The position numbers and the translations under genes are program-made. Positions 10,213 through 19,307 of a stretch of 64,000 nucleotides of DNA are shown here, in pieces. The DNA comes from Mycobacterium sp. JS623. Lineage in GTDB: Bacteria; Actinomycetota; Actinomycetes; Mycobacteriales; Mycobacteriaceae. The DNA is taken from positions 310,001-374,000 of the forward strand of contig NC_019966.1 of the NCBI RefSeq assembly GCF_000328565.1, given 5' to 3'. Position 1 is the stretch's first letter. The number at the start of each line of letters is the position of its first letter. The notes beneath the pieces are model-generated. The model was not told the DNA's origin. It did no database searches and saw nothing but the letters and a program-made list of their open reading frames with translations.

Positions 10213-10511
10213 CTCGCTCCCTGTGGCTCGCTGTGGGGTGACTCCCCTAAAGCTGTACGCCGTTTTGCCCGGTTGAGTTGCCATCTTGAAGGAAAATTTC
10301 CGGACGGCAACTCGACCGTTTTCGCACACTTGTGTGTTTGGTTTGTCGCTGTGTTTGCGGGCGCAAGATATGAAGACTGACGTCAATTTTCGGGATTCCG
10401 GCCTGGGTGAAGTTAACTGTGTCATTATCTGCCGCAGGGCTACAGCCGTTCCTCGCAGTTTCCGCTTGTCCAAAAATCGGCTAATCGCGAGGCCAATAGA
10501 TGGGAACCAAC
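10213..10511. promoter_or_regulatory. Divergent intergenic region, peptide importer and lipoprotein genes
   Basis: These 299 bases lie between the binding-protein gene and the small lipoprotein gene read the other way. The middle is less GC-rich than its surroundings. Promoters for both must be here, but no box could be assigned with confidence. Confidence 0.4.
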
Positions 10512-10796
10512 ATGGAGTCAACACACCTGGTCCGTCGTGTCATGGCTGTTGCCGGAGGTGCGGCGATCGTCGTGATGGTCGGCGTGACGGCATCGTGCGC
10601 AAAGGAACAGCAGAAAGCGCCCGAGACGTCGACAACCACGACCACCACCTCGCCTACCACTACGTCTCCCGCCGCGCCGCCTGCGGCACCGACGGAGAAG
10701 AGCATCAATCCCACCGGCGGCAACCTCTTCACTCCGCCGGTCTATGCGCCGCCGGCCCCGACTCAGCCTCCTGGCGTTCACCGCAACAACGGATAG
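10512..10796 (+). CDS. Small Thr/Pro-rich lipoprotein-like protein, copy 1
   Basis: The product is 94 residues from ATG 10512; ATG 10500 would add four residues. It has an N-terminal hydrophobic segment ending in VTASCAKE, a relaxed lipobox whose Cys may be acylated, then a poly-Thr/Pro linker, then a conserved end EKSINPTGGNLFTPPV. The neighbouring gene encodes a close paralogue, and the start was chosen because it matches the start of that copy (MDSHLLG against MESTHLV). No enzymatic domain is visible. Function is unknown; a small secreted or wall-associated protein is the best inference. Confidence 0.75.
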   Translation: MESTHLVRRVMAVAGGAAIVVMVGVTASCAKEQQKAPETSTTTTTTSPTTTSPAAPPAAPTEKSINPTGGNLFTPPVYAPPAPTQPPGVHRNNG

Positions 10797-10805
10797 GACT
10801 GCACC

Positions 10806-11078
10806 ATGGATTCACATCTCTTGGGTCGTCGCGTCGCCGCCGTTGCTGGCGTATCAGCGATCATCGCGATGGGTGCGCTGACCGCCTCGTGTGCCAAGCA
10901 AGAAAAGGCGCCAGCAACCACGACGACCACCACGACGACGACCACCGCGCCGTCGGCAGCGCCGACCGAGAAGAGCATCAACCCGACCGGCGGCAACCTG
11001 TTCACTCCGCCCGTTCAGGCCACCCCGGCGCCGAATGTTCCGCCAGGCCAGCACCCCGGTATCAACGGCGTTCCGTAA
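10806..11078 (+). CDS. Small Thr/Pro-rich lipoprotein-like protein, copy 2 (tandem paralogue)
   Basis: The product is 90 residues, beginning nine bases after copy 1. It has the same plan: hydrophobic segment, LTASCAKQ, a run of ten Thr, then PTEKSINPTGGNLFTPPV, which is nearly identical to copy 1. The C-terminal ends differ (QHPGINGVP against VHRNNG). The pair is a clear tandem duplication. It lies 13 bases upstream of the sedolisin gene, so all three, and the zinc-ribbon gene, may be one transcript. Confidence 0.75.
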   Translation: MDSHLLGRRVAAVAGVSAIIAMGALTASCAKQEKAPATTTTTTTTTTAPSAAPTEKSINPTGGNLFTPPVQATPAPNVPPGQHPGINGVP

Positions 11079-11091
11079 ACCGCAGATTCGG

Positions 11092-12681
11092 GTGCATTAC
11101 CGGCTGCCGGCCATCCTCGCGGCGGGTGCGCTCCTGCTCGTCGCGGGGGTGCGTGCCGAGTCGGTGCCCGACAACCGCGCGGTTATCGGCGGTCCGCTGG
11201 CGTTATTGCTCGCCAGCTCAACGGATCTCGGTCCATCCCGGGACCGTGATGTGCAAATCACGGTGACGCTGCCCGGCACGGCACGGCCGAAGACGCTGAT
11301 CGAATGGGCTGGCGCACATCGCATGTCGGTGCGGTGGCGGCCAGGTGATACCTGGGCTGTCGTCGAAGGTGCCGCGCAGGACGTGGCAACGGCGTTCGAG
11401 GTGCCGGTCAACGATTACCAGGGCCGCAAGGGGCAGGTGTTCTACGCGTCGCCGCAACAGCCCGCGGTTCCGGCGCCCATTCGCGTCTCCGTCACTGCGC
11501 TGGGCCGAATCCTGGGTTACACACCGCACCATGAGGCGAAGCCAGGGTTCCTCCCACTCGACGTGCCCAATGGGGGACTGGGCCCGAAGGCGCTGCTGGA
11601 GGCATACAGCGGTAATTCGCTGGCGGCCGCCGGTATTACGGGCAAAGGCACGACGATCGTGTTCTTCGAGTTCAGCGGATATGACCAGAGCGACCTCGAC
11701 GAGTTCGCTGACTCGTCGGGATTGCCGCGGTTCACACCGGTTTTGGTCGGTGGTCAGCCGGGCCCGTCCGGCGCGGAGACCGTGATGGATCTGGAAGTCG
11801 CACATGCGATTGCACCCGATGCGCAGAAGGTCGTCGTCAACGCGCGGCCCACCGTCGAAGGAGACGGCGCTTACGAAAAGATCGGACAACTGTTCGAATC
11901 GGTGGACCGACAGTTTCCGGGTGCAGTGTGGAGCCTCTCGATTGGGTGGGGCTGCGACGCTTTGGTGAGTGCCGCCGACCTGGCTCCGATCGAGGCGGCG
12001 CTGACCGCGGCGCAGAAGCGCGGCACCTCCGCGTTCGATGCCAGCGGCGACACCGGGGGCCTGGAGTGTAAGGGCGGCGACGAATGGTCGTCCCCGCCCG
12101 GGCCGGATGACATTGGGCTGGACGCGGTTTCGTCGCTGCCTGCGATGACCTCGGTCGGCGGCACCACGCTGTCGACCGACGACCAGGGCGGATGGATGAG
12201 TGAGCGCGCCTGGGTCGACTCGCCGTTGTCGCAAGGCACCAGCGGGGGAGTGTCGGCGTTGTTCGAGCGCCCCGCTTGGCAGAGCACGCTGTCGATAGCG
12301 CGCGACGTCAGGCATCGCCGGCTTGCGCCCGATGTCGCGGCCGTCGCCGACCCCTTCACCGGGGTGAGGATCGTGCTCAATGGGCACGACGCGGTCGGTG
12401 CGGGGACATCGCAGGCAGCCCCGATCTGGGCCGCACTCACGGTGCTGATGAATCAGTACTTACTGGTGCACGGCGGAAAGCCGCTGGGCAACATCAATCC
12501 GCTGCTGTATCGCGTTGCCGCAGGCGCGAATCGGCCCGCGTTCCGCGACATCAGCTTTGGTGGGAACGCGGTCGATACCTCGCAGCCCGGCTATGACGTG
12601 GTGACGGGTCTCGGCAGCCCTAACGTGGACTTCTTGGTGCGCGACCTGTTGGACATCCAGAGGGGCGGTGCTCCGCGATGA
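11092..12681 (+). CDS. Secreted sedolisin-family (S53) serine-carboxyl peptidase
   Basis: The product is 529 residues from GTG 11092, which gives a normal signal peptide (LPAILAAGALLLVAG). Residues about 35-170 match the Pro-kumamolisin activation domain (ITVTLPGTARPKTLIEWA). The catalytic domain shows E229 and D233 in ETVMDLEVAHAIAP, the oxyanion Asp D320 in DASGDTGG and the nucleophile S440 in GAGTSQAAP, so the full S53 set is present. The C-terminal DISFGGNAV...GYDVVTGLGSPN segment resembles the calcium-site region. Sedolisins are acid endopeptidases that self-cleave the propeptide. The stop overlaps the next start by four bases (ATGA), coupling it to the zinc-ribbon membrane protein. No ribosome site stands out at the GTG. 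The open frame continues upstream into the lipoprotein gene, so a further-upstream start is possible but unlikely. Confidence 0.85.
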   Translation: MHYRLPAILAAGALLLVAGVRAESVPDNRAVIGGPLALLLASSTDLGPSRDRDVQITVTLPGTARPKTLIEWAGAHRMSVRWRPGDTWAVVEGAAQDVATAFEVPVNDYQGRKGQVFYASPQQPAVPAPIRVSVTALGRILGYTPHHEAKPGFLPLDVPNGGLGPKALLEAYSGNSLAAAGITGKGTTIVFFEFSGYDQSDLDEFADSSGLPRFTPVLVGGQPGPSGAETVMDLEVAHAIAPDAQKVVVNARPTVEGDGAYEKIGQLFESVDRQFPGAVWSLSIGWGCDALVSAADLAPIEAALTAAQKRGTSAFDASGDTGGLECKGGDEWSSPPGPDDIGLDAVSSLPAMTSVGGTTLSTDDQGGWMSERAWVDSPLSQGTSGGVSALFERPAWQSTLSIARDVRHRRLAPDVAAVADPFTGVRIVLNGHDAVGAGTSQAAPIWAALTVLMNQYLLVHGGKPLGNINPLLYRVAAGANRPAFRDISFGGNAVDTSQPGYDVVTGLGSPNVDFLVRDLLDIQRGGAPR

Positions 12682-14540
12682 CCGGCGGTGTTCCCCCAAT
12701 GCGGTGTCCGGCGTGCCAGACGGATGTCCCCGCGGGCGCGTTCTGTGCACGCTGCGGTGCGCACATGTCTGACGGGAAGCGCCGCGGCGTGCTGCCTCCG
12801 GCGGCGTATGCCGCCGCGCCCGGCGAGCATGCGCTGCGGTTGTCTGTGGCCAGTTCACTCTTCCCGCACCTGCCGCATCCGTCGCGGGCACCGTTCCGGA
12901 TTGTATTGGCACTCTTGTTTTTAGCGCTTGTCGCGTTAGGGCTGCTCCGATGGCAGGCACCGCTGATAGCAGTGAGCGCGCTGGGGCTGCCGCTGGTGTT
13001 CGGCTGCTATCTGCACGAGTCCGACATCGACGACGATCTGCCGCTCGGCACTCTTGCGCTGGCCGCGCTGCTGGGTGTCGGGCTCGGTGTCGGCTGGGCC
13101 CTGCTCACCGGTGACATCGTCGCCGCCTCTTACGACGTCGGGCTCAGCAACGCGCCGGCCACGTCGGCATTCGCCTCGTTGCTCATTCCGGCAGGGGGCC
13201 CGCTGCTCATGCTGCTCCCGGCCGTGGTGGTGCGGCTATGGCGTCCAGGCACACGAGAGTCGTTGGACGGGTTCGTCATCGGTGCACTGGGTGCGATCGC
13301 GTTTACCGCAGCTGCGACGCTGACCCGGCTGGCTCCGCAATTCGCAACCGGGCCAACCGCCCGAGACCGGCCCATCAGTGGGCTGCTTGCCGAAGCGGCT
13401 ATTCATGGGGTGGCGTTGCCGTTGACGGCGGCGGCCGCAGGCGGCTTGGTGGGCGCCAACCTGTGGTTCCACCGCGCGAAGGGCCAAGATAGCCGGCCGT
13501 GGATGCCACTGGTTGCGTTGAGTTGTCTTGTGGTGCTTGGCCTTTCGGCGGGACTTGCGGTGATCGAGTTGGCCTCGGCGACGAATGGGCTGCACGTCGG
13601 CCTGCACCTGCTCACCGCGGCGTTTACATTGGTGGCTTTGCGGATTGGCCTGCAGATCGCACTGCTCAACGAATCTCATGACGAGCTGATCGCCGATGCG
13701 CAGGTGTTGTGTCCGCATTGCGAGCACGTCGTGCCGAATGCCGCGTTCTGTCCCAACTGCGGCGTGGCAGCCCGAGCGGCGTCGCGAACCTCGCGCAGCG
13801 ATCGGCTTTCAGCCACGGGCGTGGAAGTCACCCGGCCTGGATACGCGCTGCCGCCAGGGCCGTATGACGCCGCGCCTGCGCCCACCACGACGCATGCCCG
13901 ATTGCTGACGACTGTCGGCGCTGGCATGGCGGTGGCGATCGCGGCAGCAGTGACGGTGTCTGTGCTCGCAGTGCCGAGCGTTCCGCGCTTCGTCTGTCCG
14001 CCCGACTGTGGGCAGCCGCCGATCGGAAAGCCCGTCGAGACGAATCCATGGTTCATGTCCAGCGACGGCAGGTTTTCTGTCCAATATCCCCGCGCCGGAA
14101 CGGCATACGAGGTGACGCTGCGCGGCGATGGCGTGGACGTCGACTTCAAGGCGGGCGACACGGGCACCATGCAGTTCTTCGGCGTACCCGCGGCTGGGCG
14201 CACCTCGAAGCAAATTGCCGAAACACTCATCGGCGACAAATACCCAGATGCCACAACGGATTACGAGATTCCCAACGCTTTGGTGGGCTATCAGCCGGGT
14301 TACGGAGTCGTCAAAGACGAATACCCGCAGGATGCCTCGGGCAGCTTCACGAGACTGCGGCTGCTGGTGATGGTGGCGATCAAGAACAACTATGCGTTGG
14401 TGGCAGCCGCGATCGGCCCGTACCACCAATTCAGTCCCGACTTCGGCAGCGGACACCCGTCCGGGGTGAACATGCAACTCGCCTTGGATATGGGCAAATA
14501 CGTGAATAGCTTTATCTGGCGCGACAACTCGCGGCGCTAG
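12678..14540 (+). CDS. Polytopic membrane protein with two zinc ribbons
   Basis: The product is 620 residues, starting within the stop of the sedolisin gene. Residues 9-26 (CPACQTDVPAGAFCARCG) form a zinc ribbon. About seven membrane segments follow (roughly 75-330), then a second ribbon (CPHCEHVVPNAAFCPNCG, near 347-364), a single membrane segment (LLTTVGAGMAVAIAAAVTVSVL) and a C-terminal domain of about 150 residues that is probably outside the membrane. No catalytic motif is recognised. Tight coupling to a secreted protease suggests a role in its export, anchoring or control, but this is inference from position only. Confidence 0.8.
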   Translation: MTGGVPPMRCPACQTDVPAGAFCARCGAHMSDGKRRGVLPPAAYAAAPGEHALRLSVASSLFPHLPHPSRAPFRIVLALLFLALVALGLLRWQAPLIAVSALGLPLVFGCYLHESDIDDDLPLGTLALAALLGVGLGVGWALLTGDIVAASYDVGLSNAPATSAFASLLIPAGGPLLMLLPAVVVRLWRPGTRESLDGFVIGALGAIAFTAAATLTRLAPQFATGPTARDRPISGLLAEAAIHGVALPLTAAAAGGLVGANLWFHRAKGQDSRPWMPLVALSCLVVLGLSAGLAVIELASATNGLHVGLHLLTAAFTLVALRIGLQIALLNESHDELIADAQVLCPHCEHVVPNAAFCPNCGVAARAASRTSRSDRLSATGVEVTRPGYALPPGPYDAAPAPTTTHARLLTTVGAGMAVAIAAAVTVSVLAVPSVPRFVCPPDCGQPPIGKPVETNPWFMSSDGRFSVQYPRAGTAYEVTLRGDGVDVDFKAGDTGTMQFFGVPAAGRTSKQIAETLIGDKYPDATTDYEIPNALVGYQPGYGVVKDEYPQDASGSFTRLRLLVMVAIKNNYALVAAAIGPYHQFSPDFGSGHPSGVNMQLALDMGKYVNSFIWRDNSRR

Positions 14541-15640
14541 TTCCCGTATGGGTATTGCGGCTCGTGGAACCGGTTGATGATCGGGATGCGTTCGATGATC
14601 CGGTCGCGCAATCGCGGTTGCGGCGGCGGGGGGACGTAGGCCGGCGGCGGAGGCGGTGGGACGTAGGCCGGTGGCGCGGGCGCGGGCGCGGCCGGCGGCT
14701 CGATCATCGGGATGGCGTCCGGCACGGGCGCGACGGCCTCGACGATCGTTTGTGCGGCCGGTGGGGTGACTGCAGCCGGGGGAGGCGCCGCGGGCGGCGG
14801 TGGCGGCGGTGCTGCCGGAACCGGTTGTGGCGCAGCCTGTGCGGCCGACGGCGCGATCGGTAGCTGCGCTGGCTGGCCGGTGCCGGTATCCCGTTGCGCC
14901 ACAGTCGAATCCCTGTCTGGGGTCATGGCCAGTCCCAGCACCGCGGACAACGCGACGACGAAAACCACGACCGCGGCGGCCGCGACTGACGTCAGCGCGC
15001 CGATTCTCGAGGGCATGCGCCAGCGGGTGGGCCGCGCATCAAGCGTGTTGACCGCACGCGCTGACGCGAGCGCAGCGCCCCTGGCCAGCGCCAGATCGGC
15101 CTCAGCGGCAGTGATGACCGGCACCGCTGCACCGTGGAAGGCGGCAGCTATCGAGTCGATGTCGTCGGCCGTCCCCAGCACGAAGATCGCATCAGGATGG
15201 CTCTCGGCGCGATCCAGTACGGCGAGCATCTCGTCGGCGTCCGGCGCGACGCGCTCGGTCGTCACCCCGGCAGCGTCAACCACTGTGACCAGCGCGTCGT
15301 CGGGTTCGACCATGCACACCGCAACATCGCCATAACCGCCGCGATCGGCGATGCCCGCCGCCAGCGAGTCGGCGGCCTCCTCCTCGGAGACCGTGATGAC
15401 GTTGTACAGACCCCGGTCCGCCAGCGCGTCGAGCAGGGTGGAGGCGGCATCTTCGGCCTCGTTTGCCCAGGTGACGCCGACGGCGTGCAGGCGGTCATCC
15501 CCGACAGCGGCGATGATGTCGTCGAGGGTGTCGAGATCGGCTGCGTTGCGACAGACGGTGGCGCCCTCGGCTGTCGGGCCCTCTACCAGCACCCATCGAA
15601 CATCTGCCGATGTCATCGAAAGGCCGAGTACGAGGTCCAC
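14537..15640 (-). CDS. DUF7159-like membrane protein with Pro-rich tail, copy 1
   Basis: The product is 367 residues from GTG 15640, preceded by GGGGAGC seven bases upstream, which decides the start. The N-terminal domain (VDLVLGLSMTSADVRWVLVEG) matches that of the protein at 33080 (VDIVLGVSMTPTTVRMVLVEG). It looks like an actin/Hsp70-type nucleotide fold without clear ATP motifs. One membrane segment (VAAAAVVVFVVALSAVLGLA, near 225-245) is followed by a Pro/Ala tail with a YVPPPPPPAYVPPPP repeat, likely extracytoplasmic. The topology is like the Hsp70-like protein at 2642. Its stop overlaps that of the converging zinc-ribbon gene. Function is unknown. Confidence 0.8.
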   Translation of the reverse strand: MDLVLGLSMTSADVRWVLVEGPTAEGATVCRNAADLDTLDDIIAAVGDDRLHAVGVTWANEAEDAASTLLDALADRGLYNVITVSEEEAADSLAAGIADRGGYGDVAVCMVEPDDALVTVVDAAGVTTERVAPDADEMLAVLDRAESHPDAIFVLGTADDIDSIAAAFHGAAVPVITAAEADLALARGAALASARAVNTLDARPTRWRMPSRIGALTSVAAAAVVVFVVALSAVLGLAMTPDRDSTVAQRDTGTGQPAQLPIAPSAAQAAPQPVPAAPPPPPPAAPPPAAVTPPAAQTIVEAVAPVPDAIPMIEPPAAPAPAPPAYVPPPPPPAYVPPPPQPRLRDRIIERIPIINRFHEPQYPYGN

Positions 15641-15755
15641 CTGGTTGCTCCCCGATCGGAGATAAATCGGTTCCGAGACTACCGCTCTAATCAAATTCAC
15701 AAAAACCATCAACAAATCGCGCACGGCCGCGGCTTCTGCCTTTAGGGTTCACCTC

Positions 15756-16580
15756 GTGCCTCAGATGGATCGTCGAAACATGATGTTGATGGCCGGGCTG
15801 TCAGCGCTGGCCGCCGCTATCCCGCTACCGAAGGCCGGAGCTGCGCCGCCCAGCGGCGATCCCGGTACATACCTGTTCCAGGACGACTTCAACGGTCCGA
15901 TGGGCGCCGGACCCAACCCGGCGAACTGGACGGTGCAGACCTGGCAGGACGACGTGTTCCCGCCGGTCGACGGGATCTACCGCGACGATCGCCGAAACGT
16001 GTTCCTCGACGGCAACTCCAACCTGGTCCTGATGGCCACGCACGACTTCGACGGCCAGTACTACACCGGCAAACTGCGGGGCAACTGGCGGGTGCCGATT
16101 GGCCACACGTGGGAGGCGCGCATCAAACTCGACTGCCTGTTCCCCGGGCTCTGGCCCGCGTACTGGGCGGTGAACGAAGACCCGCTGCCAGACGGCGAGG
16201 TCGACATGTTCGAGTGGTACGGCAATGGGGACTGGGCTCCTGGAACCACAGTGCACGCCGCTTCCAACGGGAAGACCTGGGAGGGCAAGTCGATCCCAGG
16301 GATGGTCGACGGCGCGTGGCACACCTGGCGGATGCGCTGGGACGAAGATGGGTTCAAGTTCTGGCGGGATTACGTCGACGGCGCAAAGCCGTACTTCAGC
16401 GTGCCGCCGAAGCCGATCCCTGTGCACGGCAACGTGACCGATCTGCGGTGGCCGTTCAACAACCCCGGCTACTGGCTGTCGCCCATGTTCACGCTTGCCG
16501 TAGGTGGGGTTGGCGCCGGTGATCCGGCAGGCGGCACCTACCCGGCATCGATGCTCATCGACTGGATCCGCATCTGGTAG
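15756..16580 (+). CDS. Exported GH16 beta-glucanase (Rv0315-like)
   Basis: The product is 274 residues from GTG 15756; ATG 15765 would remove three residues. The N-terminus MDRRNMMLMAGLSALAAA carries paired Arg before a hydrophobic stretch, suggesting Tat export. The GH16 active site reads GEVDMFEW with E148 (nucleophile), D150 and E153 (acid/base) in the ExDxxE pattern of bacterial laminarinases. M. tuberculosis Rv0315 is annotated as a beta-1,3-glucanase precursor in the same gene neighbourhood. It would cut beta-1,3- or mixed-linked glucan outside the cell. The gene stands alone between divergent and convergent neighbours. Confidence 0.9.
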   Translation: MPQMDRRNMMLMAGLSALAAAIPLPKAGAAPPSGDPGTYLFQDDFNGPMGAGPNPANWTVQTWQDDVFPPVDGIYRDDRRNVFLDGNSNLVLMATHDFDGQYYTGKLRGNWRVPIGHTWEARIKLDCLFPGLWPAYWAVNEDPLPDGEVDMFEWYGNGDWAPGTTVHAASNGKTWEGKSIPGMVDGAWHTWRMRWDEDGFKFWRDYVDGAKPYFSVPPKPIPVHGNVTDLRWPFNNPGYWLSPMFTLAVGGVGAGDPAGGTYPASMLIDWIRIW

Positions 16581-16583
16581 CGC

Positions 16584-18089
16584 CTATTTCGCTGCTTTGA
16601 TGACCTGAACCAGGTTGAACTGCCAGCGCTCGAGCAGCCGGAAGCCTAGATCGCGCGGGACGGAAAACGCAGGGGTACCGCCGAACAGTGGACCGGGCGG
16701 CAAGGCCGGATCCTGTTCGTGAGCAGGCCGGGCCGGGTCGGCTTGGGTGATGATCCACACGACGCGGCAGTCGCTCAACGGCCCGGCGGTCGCCTCTGGA
16801 ATGAGGTTGGTGTCGAAGACGTCGTTGCGGTCGGTCGCGCGCTGCCAGAGGCTGAGGTCGGCCAGCGGCCGGTAGGCGTCGGGACGTGCCGCGAGCAACG
16901 GCCGCATAGGGGCGGGCATGAAGGTCACGGTGTCGTTGACGAGCAGACAATCGCCTGGCGCGGCCTTCGCGGTGATCAGATCGGCCACCTGGCTGTAGTC
17001 CATCCCGTACTTCGCATACGGGCCGCGTTGCACCAGAAGGTAATTCGGGGCAGCGGCAAGAGTGAAGGCGCCGAGGACCGAGGCCGCCACCCACGGTTTG
17101 ACAGCCAGCGCACCGATGCAGACGCCGAGCACCAGTGCGATCGCCGGCGCGGTGAAGGACAAGTATCGCGGCGTGTAGATCGGGACGACGAACGCCGACC
17201 ATACGAGTATGGCGGCGGTCGGTATCGCCAGCCATGCGACGGCCGCCGTCAGCAGTTGCCGGTCTCCCTGGGCTAGGCGCACCGATGTGCAGACCCACAC
17301 CACAATGGCCGTCGCAACCACCAAGGCCGACACGATCGTGAACGGTGGGCTTCTTTCGAAATACTGTTGAATCGCAACGTCTTCGATGGTCCGGTGGCCG
17401 ACCGGCGTGATCCAGACGATCTGATGCACCTGGCCCATGGCTTCGAGAACGAACGGCGCAACGGCGCCACACGCAGCAACCGCCGCGATGGCGAACTTGA
17501 GAAGGACCGGGCGCGAGCGCCGGTAGATGAGGATAAACACGCTGTGCGCCAACAACATCAGCGCGAGATACACGTCGAGCAATACCGAGGCGGCCAGCGC
17601 GACCGCATACGACAGCCAGAGCCATGCGTTGTTCCGGCGCACGGTGTAGACCAGTAGCACGGTCAGCCAGACCGCAGCCATCATCGAAAGTGCATATGGC
17701 CGAGCCTCGATACCCGCCCACGTCGCCCGGGGCAGAATCGCGCACAGCACCCCCGAGCTAATGGCGACGGTTCTGGTCGAAAACTGCCTGCCCAACACCA
17801 CGACGCCCGCAGCCGCGACTCCGACAGCCAGGCCGCTTGGTGCACGTGAGGCGAACTCCGTCGGCGGGAAGAACTGGAACCAGCCGTGCATGACTAGGTA
17901 GTACAGGCCGTGGACGGCGTCGACATTGCCCAACATCTGCCACAGCTGTGGCAGCGATCGGCTGTATGAAGCGGAAATGGTGGCTGCCTCGTCGTACCAG
18001 AAAGACGGGCGGCCCGCGCCACACAGACTGACTGCGGCGCCCAACACCCCGACGATCAGGGGGTCGCGCACGGCCGGCCTCAGTCTCAT
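16584..18089 (-). CDS. Polytopic GT39/ArnT-like membrane glycosyltransferase
   Basis: The product is 501 residues from ATG 18089, leaving 42 bases to the divergent monooxygenase; the frame is open to 18212 but would overlap that gene. The first external loop has the WYDEAAT motif, equivalent to the Asp/Glu catalytic loop of GT-C enzymes, and about ten membrane segments follow (LIVGVLGAAVSLCGAG, VAISSGVLCAIL, AIALVLGVCIGALAV and others). A soluble C-terminal domain of about 130 residues ends the protein. GT-C enzymes use polyprenyl-phosphate sugars to glycosylate envelope acceptors outside the membrane. The donor and acceptor are unknown. Confidence 0.8.
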   Translation of the reverse strand: MRLRPAVRDPLIVGVLGAAVSLCGAGRPSFWYDEAATISASYSRSLPQLWQMLGNVDAVHGLYYLVMHGWFQFFPPTEFASRAPSGLAVGVAAAGVVVLGRQFSTRTVAISSGVLCAILPRATWAGIEARPYALSMMAAVWLTVLLVYTVRRNNAWLWLSYAVALAASVLLDVYLALMLLAHSVFILIYRRSRPVLLKFAIAAVAACGAVAPFVLEAMGQVHQIVWITPVGHRTIEDVAIQQYFERSPPFTIVSALVVATAIVVWVCTSVRLAQGDRQLLTAAVAWLAIPTAAILVWSAFVVPIYTPRYLSFTAPAIALVLGVCIGALAVKPWVAASVLGAFTLAAAPNYLLVQRGPYAKYGMDYSQVADLITAKAAPGDCLLVNDTVTFMPAPMRPLLAARPDAYRPLADLSLWQRATDRNDVFDTNLIPEATAGPLSDCRVVWIITQADPARPAHEQDPALPPGPLFGGTPAFSVPRDLGFRLLERWQFNLVQVIKAAK

Positions 18090-18131
18090 CAGACGGCTAT
18101 GTTGCCAGAGTCTTCGTCGTAGCCTGATTGC

Positions 18132-19307
18132 GTGGGGAGGCTGCGAGTCCTCGTCGTCGGCGCTGGTGTGGGTGGCATCTCCGTCGCCAGGGGGTTGCTG
18201 CGCGACGGACACGACGTCACTGTCTTCGAACAGCGACCCGCTGCCCAGCCGGGCGGCGGCGCAGTCACCATCTGGTCCAACGGCGCGACGGTTCTCGAGC
18301 AGCTCGGCGTCGACATGGAGGGCGCCGGTCAGGAGCTTTCCCGCGTGCGCGTGGTGACCTCGACGGGGCGTCCGCTCGTCACACTCGACCTGACCGTGAT
18401 CACCGACCGCCTGGGCGCACCGGTGCGGATGGTCCCGCGTCGAGTCGTGCTCGACCGGCTGCTACGCGGCTTCCCGACTGACCGCATCAGCTACAACCGT
18501 CGCGCGGCCGCCGTGGTCACTGGAGACGACGGCGTGCGCGTCGAGTTCGAAGACGGCACCGCGGCCGAGGGCGACCTGCTGGTCGGAGCTGACGGCCTGC
18601 ACTCGAAGGTGCGCGACATTCTCGGCGCGCGGGATGCCGAGCCGACTGGGTGGTGCAGCTGGCAGGGGCTGGCGACGCTTCCGGGCCTCACCGATCAGCG
18701 CGTCGCGCTGTTGGTCATCGGCGAGCGCGGAAACCTGGGGCTGTGGCCTGCCGGTGGCTGCGAGGTGCAGTGGTGGTTCGACTTGCCGTGGTCACACGGA
18801 TTCGTGCGGCCGCAACGGCCGATCGACGTGATCCGCGAGCACTTCACCGGTTGGTGCGAGGCGGTCGACGGCCTACTGGCGACGCTCACCGACGAGGACC
18901 TTGCCGATTCGCCATATCCGCATTTTCGGCATCCGATACCGCCGCCGGGCCGCGGTCCGCTGACACTGCTTGGGGATGCCGCGCACACGATGCCGCCGAC
19001 CCTCGCGCAAGGAACAAACCAGGCGCTGCTCGACACGATGGTGTTGTGTAAGGCACTTGCCGATCGGCGGGACGGCGACTTGTCGAAAGCGTTGCGCTGG
19101 TACGAAAAGACTCGGCGGCGCAGTGTGGCGGCCGTTTCGCGGGTGACCTCGCTGCAGGTATCGCATGGTGAATCCGTGCTGAGGCCGGCTGCGGTGATCC
19201 CGGATCGGTACATGACGTGGGCGCTGACGACGTTCCTGAGTTCGGTGAGTCACCGCCGGATTTGCGCGGAGGTCAGCCGAGACCTCGCGGCCACGACCAG
19301 CTCATGA
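18132..19307 (+). CDS. FAD-dependent aromatic-ring-type monooxygenase
   Basis: The product is 391 residues from GTG 18132. The FAD fold VLVVGAGVGGISVARGLL is at the N-terminus, the DG motif is in DLLVGADGLHSKVRDILG, and the second FAD motif is LTLLGDAAHTMPPTLAQGTNQALLD, together marking the PHBH/group A flavoprotein monooxygenases. These use NAD(P)H and O2 to hydroxylate aromatic or conjugated substrates. Its stop overlaps the next start (ATGA), so it is coupled to the DUF4389 membrane protein. The substrate is not evident. Confidence 0.87.
   Translation: MGRLRVLVVGAGVGGISVARGLLRDGHDVTVFEQRPAAQPGGGAVTIWSNGATVLEQLGVDMEGAGQELSRVRVVTSTGRPLVTLDLTVITDRLGAPVRMVPRRVVLDRLLRGFPTDRISYNRRAAAVVTGDDGVRVEFEDGTAAEGDLLVGADGLHSKVRDILGARDAEPTGWCSWQGLATLPGLTDQRVALLVIGERGNLGLWPAGGCEVQWWFDLPWSHGFVRPQRPIDVIREHFTGWCEAVDGLLATLTDEDLADSPYPHFRHPIPPPGRGPLTLLGDAAHTMPPTLAQGTNQALLDTMVLCKALADRRDGDLSKALRWYEKTRRRSVAAVSRVTSLQVSHGESVLRPAAVIPDRYMTWALTTFLSSVSHRRICAEVSRDLAATTSS

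Noticed and set aside
10213..10524. Extension of the substrate-binding protein upstream of ATG 10212
   Set aside because: It would bury the lipoprotein signal sequence in the interior; GGGAG before 10212 supports the shorter form.
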